DNA from: Oreohelix idahoensis
Taxonomy: Eukaryota > Mollusca > Gastropoda > Stylommatophora > Oreohelicidae
NCBI GenBank assembly: GCA_024509875.1
Contig: JAMPIV010018770.1
Span: forward strand, 124,001 to 188,000
Direction: 5' to 3'
Length of the DNA stretch: 64,000 bases
A program made the translations under genes and the position numbers. This document shows positions 22,566 to 34,191 of this stretch, in pieces. Numbering within the stretch: the stretch's first letter is position 1; each line of letters starts with the position of its first letter. The notes under the pieces are model-generated. The model was not told the origin of the DNA and ran no database searches. It saw only the letters and a list, made by a program, of their open reading frames with translations.

Positions 22566-25284
22566 TCAAAATCTGGTATGACCACCGTTTGCAGCAAGGC
22601 ATTCAAGACAGCATAGACGCATCGAGTCCACAAGGGTCCGACGAATATCCTGAGGAACAGCTGCCATTCCTGAAACAGAAATGCAGTCAGCTGTGCAACA
22701 TCCATTGGCAGGGGGTGATTTGTTGACAATCTTCGACCAAGGACATCCCAGAGGTGCTCAATCGGAGAAAGGTCAGGTGAATGAGCTGGCTATGCCATTC
22801 TGATAATCCCATGTTGCTGAATAAACTCATTCACCACACGAGCTCAATGGGGTCGAGCGTTATCATCTTGGAGGATGGCATTACCACCTATGGCCTCCAG
22901 AGCAGGCTGAACGATTGGTCTCAAGATTTCGTTCTGGTATCTTGGGCCGGTCAAGTTGCCTTGGATGATGTAGAGTGGGGTCCTGCCGTGTCTGTAGAAG
23001 CCTCCCCAGACAATGACAGAACCCCTACCATAACAATCCACCTCTCAAATTGTGTCATCAGTAAATCGCTCTCCTGGTCGTCTCCAAACTCGAATCCTGC
23101 CATCATTGAATGACACAGTGACGGTGTACTCTCCATAGAAAAAAAAAGCGAGTTGCGTGATACTGTGGTTTCCGGTGCGCCTTCTGGCCCAGTATCTATG
23201 ACTTTAGCACCTGTTCAACGGGAGAGTGGGCTCATCCCTAATCTGTTTATGTTCCCAGTAGTAGACTATTCGCAAGCAGCCTGGGGGTGTCACTGCTCTG
23301 CGCGGACCTTGTTTACCGAGGCGGCGTCCGAGCTCGTATGGTGAAAATATGGTTGCATTATCTTCAAAATAGCCCTGTCTTTCCTGCCATCCTGCAACTT
23401 TGAGTTAGGGAGTTCTGAGCTCCAGTCTCTTTCCCAGGCATTTTATCCTGGCCTGGCACGCATACAGAGGACCCCACTTCTGGTTCTAAGTTAGCAGTTG
23501 GGGACAGGTGGGGTAGCACACTGTGCATTCCCCGTCATCCAGGGGGCTCTCCAACTATGCAGAGCTTGCACAATGCTGTGCTCTGGTTCTGGGCTCACCC
23601 AAGGAATCCTCACGTCCTGCACAGAGCCACTTCCAGATACCCACCACCTGCCAACCCCCCATTGTAGAAATCCCCTGCATGCGGCCATCCAGTCAAGAGC
23701 CAGTATTAAGTCTGGTGCCCAAGTGATTCCCCCCAAGCTCAGTGTGCAATTCTGGGTTCTCATCATGCTGCAACACAGGGGGGATTGTGATGCTCAGCCA
23801 TCTCTCTCAACTCTGCACCGATAAATGACATCGGGGACTTAACTGTGTCTCAGTACTGGGAGGCCCCGTTTCCGGGTACACCACACACAGCCAGTTGAGG
23901 CAACGGTCGCCGTGGGCGTGTCTTCAGTGGGGAAGTTGTGGAGTCTTCCTGTCCATGTTCTTGCACATCCTAACACTGCCCGCAAGACATCGGAGGTTTG
24001 GAGAGTGGCCTTCTCTGCTTTTTTGAGCCGGGGTGGGCTCCCCGGGCAAGTCTCGATGGGGATCGGGACGTGTCCACGCGCCAGTGGGCCCAGCATCGGC
24101 CGCATCTGTTGGAGGACTTGCTCTGCCAGGTTTGAGTTAGTAAATTCCAACTTTGTCATCTTCTTGGCATTGTGATGCTGGGGTGCCTGTGGTTTTCCTA
24201 ACGCCCCGGGTAGAAGCCAGAAGTGTACTGTGCCAGCTCTGGGGGAGATAAAGGGGGTGTTTCTGCGTCTCCTTGTGATACGTAGCCAAGGTAGGGCTCA
24301 CAGTGCTCTTTCCCCGCCACCAAATTGCCTGCTGGTTACGCCGAGTTCTCCGAGGCTCTAGGCATGTGACCAAGAGTTGAAGGCAATAGGATCGTCACGT
24401 CCTGAGTCTCTGTGCCTGTACGATGGGTTCCGATCTTCAGGGAGCAGTCCACACTCGTTCCCACTCCCAAGACTTGTTCAGTATCCATCTGGCTCCTTCC
24501 CACCCACAGAGGGCGTTTACGGTGTAGTGCACCGGTTTTATTATCGAGGTTTGCTCCTCTAGATCCGTTGTGTTTAGCCTGAGGATTCGCACCCTCAGTT
24601 ACCAGGACTACCTCGAGGAGGGTGTGGCTCTTCACCACGCACAACGATCTTGGGGTATGAGAGGTTTTGCTAGGCCAAGAGACTAACACCGCAATGGTCG
24701 CTCCTTTCATGAACAGAATTCACTAGGCCTAGGGTGAAGCAAGGGGGGAAACCCACTACCCACAACACCAGCACATCATACCCCCTGTCTGTAGACTTTG
24801 CCCCGAATGACACAGTGAAGCGAGATTCATCAGTGAAGAGAACTTGACTCCATTGTTGCCTTGTCCATCGGATGTGCTCGCGACACCAAGCAACACGGGC
24901 TCTGCGATGAGCAGGAGTAAGAGGGATTCTGACTGCAGGACGTCGAGCAGCCAGTCCATGTAAACATCTGCGAATGGTGCTTTGACTGACATTAACGTTT
25001 ACAGTTTGTCTCAGCTGACATCTTAGAGTGGAACAAGTCACTGTTCGATGGCACAGGGCTGACAACAAGAGGTACCGGTCATCATGTCTATTGGTGCATC
25101 TAGGGCGACCTGGCCGGTGGCGACCCTCCACACTTCCTGTAGCCTGAAATCTCTCCAAAATTCTTTGCATAGTAGAGTGTGACACTGCAAGCCGTCTAGC
25201 AGCCTCACGGACAGATAAACCAATTTCAGCCTACGCTATAGCCCTCATTCTTTGTAAGGTGTCAAGACTTCTTCTCGGTGGCAT
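22566..25284 (-). pseudogene. Tc1-like transposase, inactivated
   Basis: It begins MPPRRSLDTLQRMRA at 25284 and meets an in-frame TAG soon after. The helix-turn-helix and linker region SHSTMQRILERFQATGSVEG...GRPR and the first catalytic aspartate in QVLFTDESRF lie in the 24670-25185 piece. The frame then breaks at the insertion. It resumes below 23108 with DGRIRVWRR, then VIVWGGFYRHGRTPLYII, ILQDDNARPH (second catalytic D) and HSPDLSPIEHLWDVLGR (third acidic residue, E), so DD34E is still recognisable. The final ~45 codons read through in another frame. It cuts and pastes the element when intact; this copy cannot. Confidence 0.95.
23121..24804. mobile_element. Unidentified 1.68-kb GC-richer insertion with 13-bp TSD
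   Basis: It interrupts the Tc1 transposase between ESRFTVSF and NDGRIRVW. GAATGACACAGTG occurs on both sides (23108-23120 and 24805-24817), so the insertion ends are exact. It is noticeably richer in G+C than its surroundings, has a nine-A run near its left end (23139-23147) and no long ORF on either strand (largest about 124 codons, minus 24336-24710). A 13-bp duplication suits target-primed reverse transcription (a truncated LINE, SINE or processed RNA copy), but I recognise no family or cellular gene. Confidence 0.8.
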
Positions 25285-25659
25285 GGTTTTTGCAAGTGAT
25301 GAAACTACCCTAAGTCTGCTGATTGTAAAACAAATTAAGAGTGAACTCTGTTCATGAAAAGTTGCCATTGCACATGGAATGTCAATCAGCACGATTACTT
25401 CACCTGTTTGGTTGTACGGAAGTTTGAAAAAACAGATTAAAAATGTGAATTTATGGTCAGCAAACCAAATTGCACGTGATCACCATGGTTGTCGATGAGT
25501 TGTTTTTATGCTTAACGTGCCTAGAGGACTGTCAGAGGAAGATATTGCACCCATTATTACTAAAAACTTCCTTCATTTAATCATTCTATGCGCTTATATA
25601 AAAGTGTATTGAAAATAATAGGGTGGCCCTTGACTTTTGACGAGTAGTATAGCTCTTGT

Positions 25660-26440
25660 AGCTAATATGACACTCATAGTATGGCACTCATTTCTAATAT
25701 ATCAGCCATGGCTAACATAGCGTTCTTTTTAATATAGCACTTATTTCCACTATAGCAGCCAGAGAATATAGCGTCTGTTTCTTTTTTTTTAATGTACGTC
25801 CACTATTACTCCAGGCGAGAATTGATACTGAATTTTGAGTATCCCTTTTTCCCCTGTACAATGACAGGTGTCCACTCGCCATTCAGGCAGAAACTCGCCG
25901 TCTTCAGAGGGTACCCATTAGAGCTGGGTCGGCTCAGGAGCAGCCAATCCCTGGTCGACAACACTCCTTCAAATGTCTTCGCCAGGGCTCGAATTAATCC
26001 AGTCCAAGTACCGGTCGACGACACTCATTCAAATGTCCGCGCCCGGGCTTAAAGCGTGGCTGCCTGTCTGTTTCTAATATAGCAGATGGCTAATGTAGCA
26101 CTCATTTCTAATATAGCAGTCATAGATAATACAGACCCATTTATAACACAGCAGACAAAGCTAATATATCATTTATTTCAAACATAGCCGTAATGGCTAA
26201 TACAACACTATTAATAAGAACACACGAGAATATTAGTAGTTAATAGCATGTCATTTTGAAAATAGCATCCATGTTTAATACAGCACTCATTTCTAATATA
26301 GTAATCATAGATGCAATAGCATCTATTTCTATTTCATAGCTTTATACTATCTGTATAGTATCTATTTATAATATTTCACAGCAGTATAGCACTCATTTAT
26401 AATATAGCAATCACTGCTAATCACCATCATCAGTTTCTGT
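25660..26440. repeat. Degenerate short-period repeats downstream of FBXO11 (likely 3' UTR/flank)
   Basis: Variants of CTAATATAGCACTCATTT and TAATATAGCAATCATAG recur many times across this stretch with no fixed period. They are broken by a SINE-like piece at about 25.86-26.05 kb. On the minus strand this is immediately 3' of the FBXO11 stop codon, and an AATAAA hexamer is present near 26165, so part may be transcribed as 3' UTR. Confidence 0.6.
25860..26055 (-). mobile_element. SINE-like remnant related to the one at 10.3 kb
   Basis: GGTACCCATTAGAGCTGGGTCGGCTCAGGAGC here parallels GGTACCCATTTGGGGCTGGGTCGACCCAGGAGC at 10.36 kb, in the same orientation (only partial strings compared; many mismatches elsewhere). 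It lies inside the degenerate repeat tract. Ends are not defined. Confidence 0.5.
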
Positions 26441-26450
26441 TTTGATGGAG

Positions 26451-26679
26451 TCAGTTCACTCTGAGGGTATGAGACTCCATCGGAGCAGCAGAGTCATAAA
26501 GTGTGTCTGTGTCTTGGGTTGGCTCACCTTGAAGCTGGCAGTGCTTACTGAGAGTCCCAGCACCACAGTCACAGAAAAAGCGGTCATGTCGAATGAACTC
26601 CACATCATGACCCGAGTGGCAGGTGTTGATACAGTTGACACAAATTGTGTTAAACTCAGTCGTGTTACATGTCTGACAT
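26451..26679 (-). CDS. FBXO11: FBXO11-like gene, last coding exon (UBR-type zinc finger and stop)
   Basis: It encodes 75 residues plus TGA (26453-26451): CQTCNTTEF...[16 protein letters not shown]..., then [18 protein letters not shown] and a C-terminal [15 protein letters not shown]. The Cys/His spacing is the UBR-box type zinc finger found at the C-terminus of FBXO11 proteins. FBXO10, the paralogue, lacks it, which is why I choose FBXO11. The acceptor is AAATGGAAG just before 26679, after a T-rich tract. One base completes the Arg codon begun in the exon at 34192-34300. FBXO11 is the substrate receptor of an SCF (SKP1-CUL1-F-box) ubiquitin ligase. The zinc finger is at the end of that receptor. 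Confidence 0.95.
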
Positions 26680-26699
26680 CTTCCATTTAAAAAAAAAAA

Positions 26700-28115
26700 A
26701 AAACATCAAAATTAACATGAATCAAATTATTACTACACACTATTGCTCCTACTCAGGACCTTGAGAACTGTTTATAAAGCAACACATTTTCGACAACATT
26801 AAGCATGTTATATCTATCAACTCTTTTTTCTATCAGTGTCAAACATGGCTTCAAAATGGCTGGAGACTAAAGAAACTGAGTTGGCATGGATAACACACAC
26901 CTGCAGCAGGCATGGCCAGACAGTGTGGTCATACATGCCCTTGGCTGCAGCAGCCTCAGTGGGAAGAGGGGAGGAGGCTAGAGAAGGTCAGGGAGTGCCC
27001 GGAGAGTACAGGTGGAGGAGGAAGCAAAGGAAGCCTGATCTCAATGGAATAGTTAAATAAAGACTCGAAACAGAAACTGGTAATGAGCAAAAGTTGCAGC
27101 CTCTATGCTCCTAAAGCATAATACTTAATTCTCACTTTCTTTCCCTTCTGTTTTTCGTTTGTCTGTCCCTGACAAAGGTCTTGTGGCTGCAACATAGGTT
27201 TTTTCTTGTCCTTTCTCCCAGTAAGACGTATCACTATTTGTGTTTTTTTCATTCTACAATTTTACCCCCGTCTTATGGCAGTACTCCTCATTTACTCATA
27301 TCATGCTCCTAAAGTAACAAAATGGAAAGACGGTAAAACCAGGGTTTTACAATAACTGAACTAATGACCTGGCCTAACAGTAAAGTCACACAGAAGCTTC
27401 CAAATAAAAGCAATGTCTAAAACAAACTGAAACATGAATCATTTTAACTGCTTGAAAAAAAGCAGCGTAGAAAGTCTGCAAATAAAATTGTTAATGATTT
27501 ATAATTTTCTTCATCAAGGTTCGATTTGCAAAACAGATAAGAGCACTTCCCTATAGTGGCATAGTTACTGCATTCCAGGATCAAAACCTGATGGCATCAC
27601 ACTCCAGTTTACCATGGGTATAATGGGTACCTGACTGCTTGAGTTAGGGAAGGTAAAGGCAGTGAGGAAGTGAAATGGTCACCCCCACCTCATAAAAAAA
27701 CTGCACCTAAGTTGTCAAGACAAAGTACTACAACATGAGGAAATCTGATCATCAGAACAGTACCCCACCTGACAATTTTTTCACTAATTTTTTGTTGTTG
27801 ACACTCTAAGAGGGTGGGCTGACTTGAGTCAAGACTCCCTAGCTGTCATCAGAGCCCACCCCGGCAGGTGGCCTCCTTGAGAAAGCCAACATCAAAGCAC
27901 TGGTTTCTGCAGCTACGTATTCTGTAGCGATTTATTTGACATAATAAAGCTACCAGCCCCATACACAAACTCATATCAGTCAGCTCTTATGACATGACTG
28001 AGGCAGCAGTAGTTCTATTCCTAGTTTGTCTCCCCTGACAGCCTAGAGAACTACAAGGGACAATGTCACTGGTTCTAATTTCCAAACTGGTTATCTACCC
28101 CTGGCTTTAACCATC
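26700..28115. other. FBXO11 intron sequence with a degenerate tRNA-SINE
   Basis: No supported gene. At about 27.51-27.75 kb on the plus strand there is a decayed tRNA-SINE-like block: AGGATCAAAACCTG resembles a B box and is followed by TAATGGGTACCTGACT and GGGAAGGTAAAGGCAGTGA, a body style common in invertebrate SINEs. The rest is AT-rich without recognisable content. Confidence 0.5.
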
Positions 28116-28126
28116 ACTCCACACCT

Positions 28127-28729
28127 TCTTCTTCTTCTTCTTCTTCTTTCGTTCGCTTGAACTATATTGTCTATATCTGCAATGTTGTTTCTTGTATAAA
28201 CTTCACTGTCTTTTGTAGTTCATACAGAGGTCCATATAGTTTTGCTTCCAGTGTTGTTTCTCTGGGCCAGTGGGTTTGCCTCAATATATCATATTCGGGG
28301 CAATCTTGAAGTACGTGCTCCGCAGTCTGGGGTGCCTGTCCACATGTACATATGGCTGAATTGCCAATCTTGAATTTTGTATACATGTGGCAGCGGAGGC
28401 GGTTGTGTCCTGTTCTGAGGCGCAGAATGACAATTTGTTCTGATCTGTTCATAACTTGGTAGTCATCCTGTGTTGGTGTTGGTGGCTTTCTGATTGATTT
28501 GATCATCTTTTTCTTCTGATGGTACGTAACTGGTACATCCGGTTGCTCGTCTGCAGCACCTTCTTTAGCCAGTCCATCTGCTCTCTCGTTTCCTGGTATT
28601 CCACAATGAGACAGTATCCACTGCATGGCGACCCTGGGCTGGTTGCACAGTTCAGAAAGTAGGGCTTATATTCCTGGCAATTTTCTGGACTGAAGTGCTT
28701 GGAGTGCTGATCTTGCATCTGTCAGGAAT
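28127..28729 (-). mobile_element. 5'-truncated LINE 3' end with RNase H domain and 11-bp TSD
   Basis: The minus-strand frame 28626-28171 reads WILSHCGIPGNERADGLAKE, the RNase H signature of I/Jockey-type LINEs, followed by a C-x-C...H...C segment (CTCGQAPQTAEHVLQDC). A TDARSAL-like block upstream lies in another frame, so the copy is frameshifted. The 3' end carries a (GAA)n tail (28127-28149 as CTT). ACTCCACACCT at 28116-28126 and 28730-28740 is the target duplication. Unlike RTE-A, RTE-B and LINE-C, this family has RNase H. Confidence 0.92.
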
Positions 28730-29125
28730 ACTCCACACCTAAAAGTCTTTTATATTTGGACATGCGCCCTAATATAACCAACTAGGTTGAACGGGACGCG
28801 CCTCGCCAAAACGAGGCAAAATTTTATTTTTAAAAAAAAAATCAAGGGCAAGAGACGGAGATTCTTGGCAGCAACCCATGGTGCAGTGATGCCAGCTGGT
28901 TTGACTTATCCATTTTGCAAACACTCTTACACCACACTGTTGCACTACATAGTAACTGAATGCTGTTATACCACTCTGTTATACCTCACAGCCACAACAC
29001 GCTGGTACACCACACAGTACACTGACCATTAAACCACGCTGTTACACCATGCTGCTATACCACACAAAACCTGAACACCAATCAGTTCCCGTGTACATGT
29101 CAGGCTCACAGATTAATACTGGTAT

Positions 29126-29940
29126 ACTGGAACTGATGACAAGATCCAGACAAGTGCCAGTGAAACAAAAGCTGAGAAGAGGACATTGGAGACGAATAGG
29201 ACACACATTGAGGAAACCTGTTGATAGCATTACAATGCAGTCCTTGTTCTGGGATACCCAGGGTAAGAGATGTAGACTGAGACCAAAGAACACATGAAGA
29301 AGAGAACTGCAGACAGACATGAAGAAGAGAACTGGAGACAGACATGAAGAAGAGAACTGGAGACAGACATGAAGAAGAGAACTGGAGACAGATATGGAGA
29401 AGAGAACTGGAGACAGACATGAAGAAGAGAGAACTGGAGACAGACATGAAGAAGAGAACTGGAGACAGACATGAAGAAGAGAACTGGAGACAGACATGAA
29501 GAAGAGAACTGGAGACAGACATGAAGAAGAGAACTGGAGACAGACATGAAGAAGAGAACTGGAGACAGACATGGAGAAGAGAACTGGAGACAGACATGAA
29601 GAAGAGAACTGGAGACAGACATGAAGAAGAGAACTGGAGACAGACATGGAGAAGAGAACTGGAGACAGACATGGAGAAGAGAACTGGAGACAGACATGAA
29701 GAAGAGAACTGGAGACAGACATGAAGAAGAGAACTGGAGACAGACATGAAGAAGAGAACTGGAGACAGACATGAAGAGGAGAACTGGAGACAGGCATGAA
29801 GAAGAGAACTGGAGACAGACATGAAGAAGAGAACTGGAGACAGACATGAAGAAAAGGACAGACAGTGAGCTGATGGCATGGGACAGGCAGACCTGGCATA
29901 AGTTTCTTGAAGGCCTATACTCCTTGTGGAGCTGAAGGTT
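29126..29940 (+). mobile_element. RTE-B LINE 3' fragment expanded by an internal minisatellite
   Basis: The left part encodes ELMTRSRQVPVKQKLRRGHW and RKPVDSITMQSLFWDTQGKR, aligning with the C-terminus of RTE-B. The right part (29850-29940) encodes the terminal region matching EGLCSFGSG. The two are separated by a 25-bp tandem array. Together they form one 5'-truncated RTE-B copy in FBXO11 intron DNA. Confidence 0.93.
29290..29855. repeat. 25-bp minisatellite, about 23 units, derived from RTE-B coding sequence
   Basis: The unit is GACATGAAGAAGAGAACTGG plus AGACA. It corresponds to a single-copy stretch in full-length RTE-B near 59377 (ACATGGAGAAGAGAGTTGG...). Units differ at few positions (GAAGAAG or GGAGAAG; one unit near 29430 is 27 bp). 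Because 25 is not a multiple of three, every frame cycles through the same 25-residue peptide, so long frames without stops appear on both strands. They are not genes. Confidence 0.97.
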
Positions 29941-29944
29941 CATG

Positions 29945-31325
29945 TCTATGTCAGCAAAATGCCCAATTTATGCAAAACAGTTGATGTGGTCTTTTTTGTG
30001 TTGGTTCAGTGTGGCTTGTAAGTTAGTGAGGATTTCTTTTGTTACTAACAATAGCATCTACAACTGAGTGATGGATATAAAAGGAAGAAATAAATGAAAT
30101 GTTAGAAGATTCAAGATGTGCTGAAAATAGTCAGTCAGAATGTGATGATAGTGATGAGACACTACTTATTACACTACTTTAACAGCTGGACAACTGACTA
30201 AAGTTAGGTACCACAAACTACCGCTTCGCCGCGGTTGAAAAATTCTGTGGCGCGCAAGCGAAGCCCAGTTTGGGCCCCTTTCAACCTCGCTCTGCCTAGT
30301 AATTAATTTGCCTTTTCTAAATAAAATTATATCTTCTGGTTCCTTGATCTTTCTTCTTTCATAATATGTCAATTGTAACTTTCTATGTGTCATTGAAATT
30401 GAGTGAGACAAAAAAATAAAACACCATTAAAACCACTCTTGCCGTGAGCTGGCTGACTGGTGCTCAAGAGAGCGAAAGACCCTGAAAGGACCCCACCTCA
30501 TTCAAAGCAGTGGCGCTAGGTCCTCAAACATGCTAAATTCATAAGGTTTTCACCAATGACAAGAGCAGAAACTGAGGTTTACGCACTTGTAATAAAGGCA
30601 CAGATTTCTTATAGGAAGATATAGTAAATTCGAAATGAATGAGAAAGTTTGGATTTTAATACACATCTGGGAGGCCTACCTACACTTGTATTACAACAAA
30701 CAAACAAGCAACCAGTCTGCTAAAATCGTATCAAAGTTTTAAACATCAGAGTTATTTGAGGAAAGAGCGAATGAACGTTAAAAAGAGAGCACCTCCAACA
30801 TATTTCGGCGTGGAGACACAATGGCGGATGTTCCATCTGACAATCCCGGACACGATGGGTTGGCTGTATGAAACACAGCACAAAATGACTCAGGCGCTGA
30901 ACTGAAAGTTTCACCAATGGAAGTCGATGCAATGTGTTCTGAGTAAGTTTTGAACTTTGTTTTATTTTTATTCATTTCAGACCTATTTTGTTTATTTGCA
31001 ATATAGCAATGGCAAGTGACGGAGGGTGGATGTATTAGTAAAAGAACAGCCAAATGTTACTGCTCGATTCACACATTTAGACAAAAAGTTTTTCATTTTT
31101 TAAGCAATTGGGGGTGTTGTTATTAATGTACCTATTTGGTTGTTTCATCGGACCATCACCATTTTCTAAACATTCGGTATCAGAATTAAGGTCTAACAGC
31201 TTGTAAAGTTGCTGACCTCCTTTCGATAAAGTTATGGATGTCAAAGGTCATGTTTAGAATTTAGCTTGCTACACATTTGTGAACGTTAATTTTTAAACAA
31301 ATTGCCTCACTCGCTTAATTAACCT
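29945..31325. other. FBXO11 intron, no gene recognised
   Basis: Only short unsupported open frames. A GC-richer patch at 30.20-30.30 kb (CCGCTTCGCCGCGG) has no counterpart I recognise. Confidence 0.45.
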
Positions 31326-31329
31326 TAGC

Positions 31330-31782
31330 ATGTGGAAACACAACAAGACAGCCAAGTGGTTGGGGAAACAAAAAGGTGAGGAGAGAACAAAAATCATGAC
31401 AGCAGCCATGAAGAATGTGTCATTATTAAGAAATAAACACAAGGAGTCAGAGAGGTTAGGTAGGGAGAAGATAAAGGAGAAATTAAAAGAAAATGATCGA
31501 CAAAAGAAGGCAAAGGATATAAAATTTACTGAGATGAAGACAGCTATCCTTGATGCCATCATAGCCCAGGGGGGAACCTTGTAAAACAAAGGCAGATGTG
31601 GATGCTCTGTTCAAGAAAGGCAGTGCCAACGATCTCAAGATGCAGATAAGGTATAAAAAATTGTCTTGGAGAAAAAGCATCTTTGCCTCTCTGGTTCAGT
31701 CAGGATACTGTATTGAACCCTTTTACAAGATATTGATGAAGATTCAACTTCACCACCACCTCAGAAGAAGTCATGAAATGAT
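31330..31782 (+). pseudogene. Lysine/glutamate-rich coding relic, frameshifted
   Basis: The frame 31330-31584 starts MWKHNKTAKWLGKQKGEER and is almost entirely charged and helical. After a frameshift at its end the next frame continues KTKADVDALFKKGSANDLKM then QIRYKKLSWRKS. The two halves read as one former protein segment. The KWLGKQ start and A-D-V-D-x-L block resemble C-terminal regions of uncharacterised, repetitive invertebrate proteins, possibly transposon-derived. I cannot name the family. It sits in an FBXO11 intron on the opposite strand. Confidence 0.5.
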
Positions 31783-32290
31783 GTAGCTGACCTCAAGTGA
31801 CAGTGAGTTGGACACGGACTAATATGTAATGTTTCTTTGTTTCTAAAAATCAAATTTTAAGCAGTAAAGGTTGTTTCAATCAAGAAAATAACTATTAATT
31901 TGAATTGTACAACTCAAATTACATAAATATGGAAGTTTTCAGCTCTATAGCGGCAATATTCAAAATTTGATCCATTTTCACATAATGCAGTTTTATAGTA
32001 ATCAGTATTTCATGTGGCTCAAAAAAAAAAATAAGCATCAAGGATATAATGCTCTCTTTAAGCTCAATAAATCTTACAGCTTTCCTATGTGTAGTTTTTG
32101 ATTTATGAGTGCATGAAAATGCATATTTGCACTTTGCGAGCACAACAATGAGACTTGAAATTGTATTTTTTGTCAATTTTGATGGACCATAATTCATTTA
32201 ATTGATTTGTTGTACTTCCCATGTTTCTTTTCTGCAATAAGGACTTGTATGACTTTGTACAAAAAGCATTATTGACTTGGTAAGTGTTTG
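31783..32290. other. No gene recognised
   Basis: AT-rich intron sequence without supported features. Confidence 0.45.
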
Positions 32291-33775
32291 TTGGAGCTAT
32301 TTAAGACAGGCCCAGAGCTAGCAGCAGAACTATTAGAACCACTATTTGCACAAGTGTGGAAAACAGGGACAACACCAACAGAGTGGAACAAAGGAATAAT
32401 TGTCAAATTGCCCAAGAAGGGAGATCTTGCAGACTGCAATAATTAGAGAGGAATCACTTTTCTCTCAGTTACCAGCAAAATACTAGGCAGGATAATTATA
32501 CAGAGAATTTCAAAAGCAGTAGACCACAAACTGAGGAAAGAACAAGCAGGATTTAGAAAGAACAGAAGATGTGTAGATCATATATTTACTCTCAGGAACA
32601 TTATAGAGCAGTGCTCAGAATGGCAAAGATAGCTGTACATTAATTTAATTGATTTTGAAAATGTTTTTGACAGCATACATAGAGACAGTCTATGGAAAAT
32701 ACTGAGGGCTTATGGAATTCCAAGCTGCATAGTGTCAATCATAAAAAGCCTCTATGCCAACTTTATGTGTAGTGTTGGGCAGAGCAACCTAACCTTTGAG
32801 GTGAAGACAGGAGTACGACATGGATGCCCCTTATCAACCACTCTATTTTTAACAGTCATAGACTGGGTGATGCGCCAGACAACAGAAGGCAGTCCAAGAG
32901 GAATAAGATGGACTACATTTTCTACATTGGAAGATCTGGAATATGCAGATGACATTGCAATACTAGCACATTCACATCAACACATCCAGGAAAAAACGGA
33001 TAGACTTAATAAGTATAGCCAGCAGGTGGGCTTGAACATCAATTTAAAGAAGTCAGAGGTTATGACGCTCAATGTGAGAAACCCTGAGCCCATATCAGTA
33101 AGGAATCAGCAACTGGAACAGATAGACACCTTTACACACCTAGGATGCATAGTAACACCAGATGGCGGGGCTGGCAAAGACATCAACAACAGAATGAACA
33201 AAGCAAGAACAGCCTTTTTTTAGTCTAAACAACATCTGGAAGTCCTCTCAATACAGCACAAGCACAAAACTAAGATTATATCAGAGCTGTGTGCTTTCTG
33301 TGCTTCTCTATGGTGCGGAATGCTGGAGAGTTATAGAGAAGGAAATGTCGAAATTGTCCTCTTTTCACACAACATGCCTAAGAAAAATTCACTGAATCTT
33401 TTGGCCAAATACCATCACCAACCAAGATCTGCTTACTCGGAGCAAGCAAGAGGACATGCACACCATCATAACTGGCAGATGCTGGAGCTGGGTTGGCCAT
33501 GTCCTCAGAAGAGACCCCGATGCCATCACAAGAACCGCTATGCTATGGACCTCTGAAGGAAAATGAAAGAGAGGCTGATCAAAAACAATTTGGCGGAGAA
33601 CTGTGGAGGCTGAGATGCAAAGAATGAACCAGAGTTGGGGCACTGTACGAAGGATGGCCACAGACCTAGCAAAGTGGAATCAATTTGTTGTTGCCCTACA
33701 AGACGCCACCAGGCGTGATGGCCACTGACTGCTTTGACGGTTGGCGGCTAAGGATCAAAGAAGAGAAGTGTTTGT
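32291..33775 (+). mobile_element. LINE-C, 5'-truncated copy
   Basis: Reverse transcriptase blocks occur in order: TEWNKGIIVKLPKKGDLADC, RGITFLSVTSKILGRI, KEQAGFRKNRRCVDHIFTLR, SIIKSLYANFMC, TGVRHGCPLSTTLFLTVIDW and the catalytic YADDIAILAHSHQ (frame 32732-33223). The same C-terminal extension as in the 49-55 kb copy follows. The last bases (GCTTTGACGGTTGGCGGCTA then AGGATCAAAGAAG) are the family's 3' terminus. Stops (e.g. near 32445) and frameshifts inactivate it. No endonuclease remains. Confidence 0.93.
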
Positions 33776-33779
33776 TGAC

Positions 33780-34191
33780 TGTAGTTATGATTGTACAAAG
33801 TCGGGCAATTTGTTCGGTGCGAAGATGTTTGAAAAATTTCGTAATTCCCCACAATTCTGAAATACTGTAACTCGGTTGGTTGATGTCCGATTTTTAAAAT
33901 TTAAAAAGAAAATTTCATGGCTTAAAGAGATCCATTAAGATCTATAAACAAAGACAATGTAAAAAACAAAAATCACTTTTTTATATCATTATTTGAGCCT
34001 ATACTAGAACCAACATAAGCTTACTTAGTCGTTCCCCTTCTACCGTGAGGTAGAACCAACATAAGCACCTGTTCAAACATTATTAGGAAATATGTTTCAA
34101 GAGCTGCATCATGGATGTATAACGTAAACATTAATATCTCTGCACAGGCAACAATTAAGAAAACACTGCTCAACAAATAGACCAAGCTTAC
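33780..34191. other. FBXO11 intron next to exon; includes a 30-bp RTE-A insertion
   Basis: No gene. The only identifiable item is the RTE-A tail at 34021-34050. Confidence 0.6.
34021..34050 (-). mobile_element. 30-bp RTE-A tail insertion flanked by 16-bp TSD
   Basis: These 30 bases are the complement of the extreme 3' end of RTE-A (ends CGACTAAGTAA). TAGAACCAACATAAGC lies immediately on each side (34005-34020 and 34051-34066). This is therefore a complete target-primed insertion event that was truncated after 30 bases. It is about 140 bp from the splice donor of the FBXO11 exon. Confidence 0.96.

Larger units (their letters stand above)
22342..25649 (-). mobile_element. Tc1-like DNA transposon split by a 1.7-kb insertion
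   Basis: The terminal inverted repeats are 27 bp, starting TACTACTCGTCAAAAGTCAA at 22342 and its complement ending at 25649, each bordered by TA (22340-22341, 25650-25651). Without the inner insertion (23121-24804 plus one TSD copy) the element would be about 1.6 kb, the usual Tc1 length. The transposase runs on the minus strand, from about 25284 to a stop at 22568-22566. Confidence 0.96.

Noticed and set aside
29042..29943. Three overlapping minus-strand ORFs of 237-285 codons
   Set aside because: They are the 25-bp minisatellite read in all three frames, each repeating the same serine/leucine-rich peptide. None is a gene.
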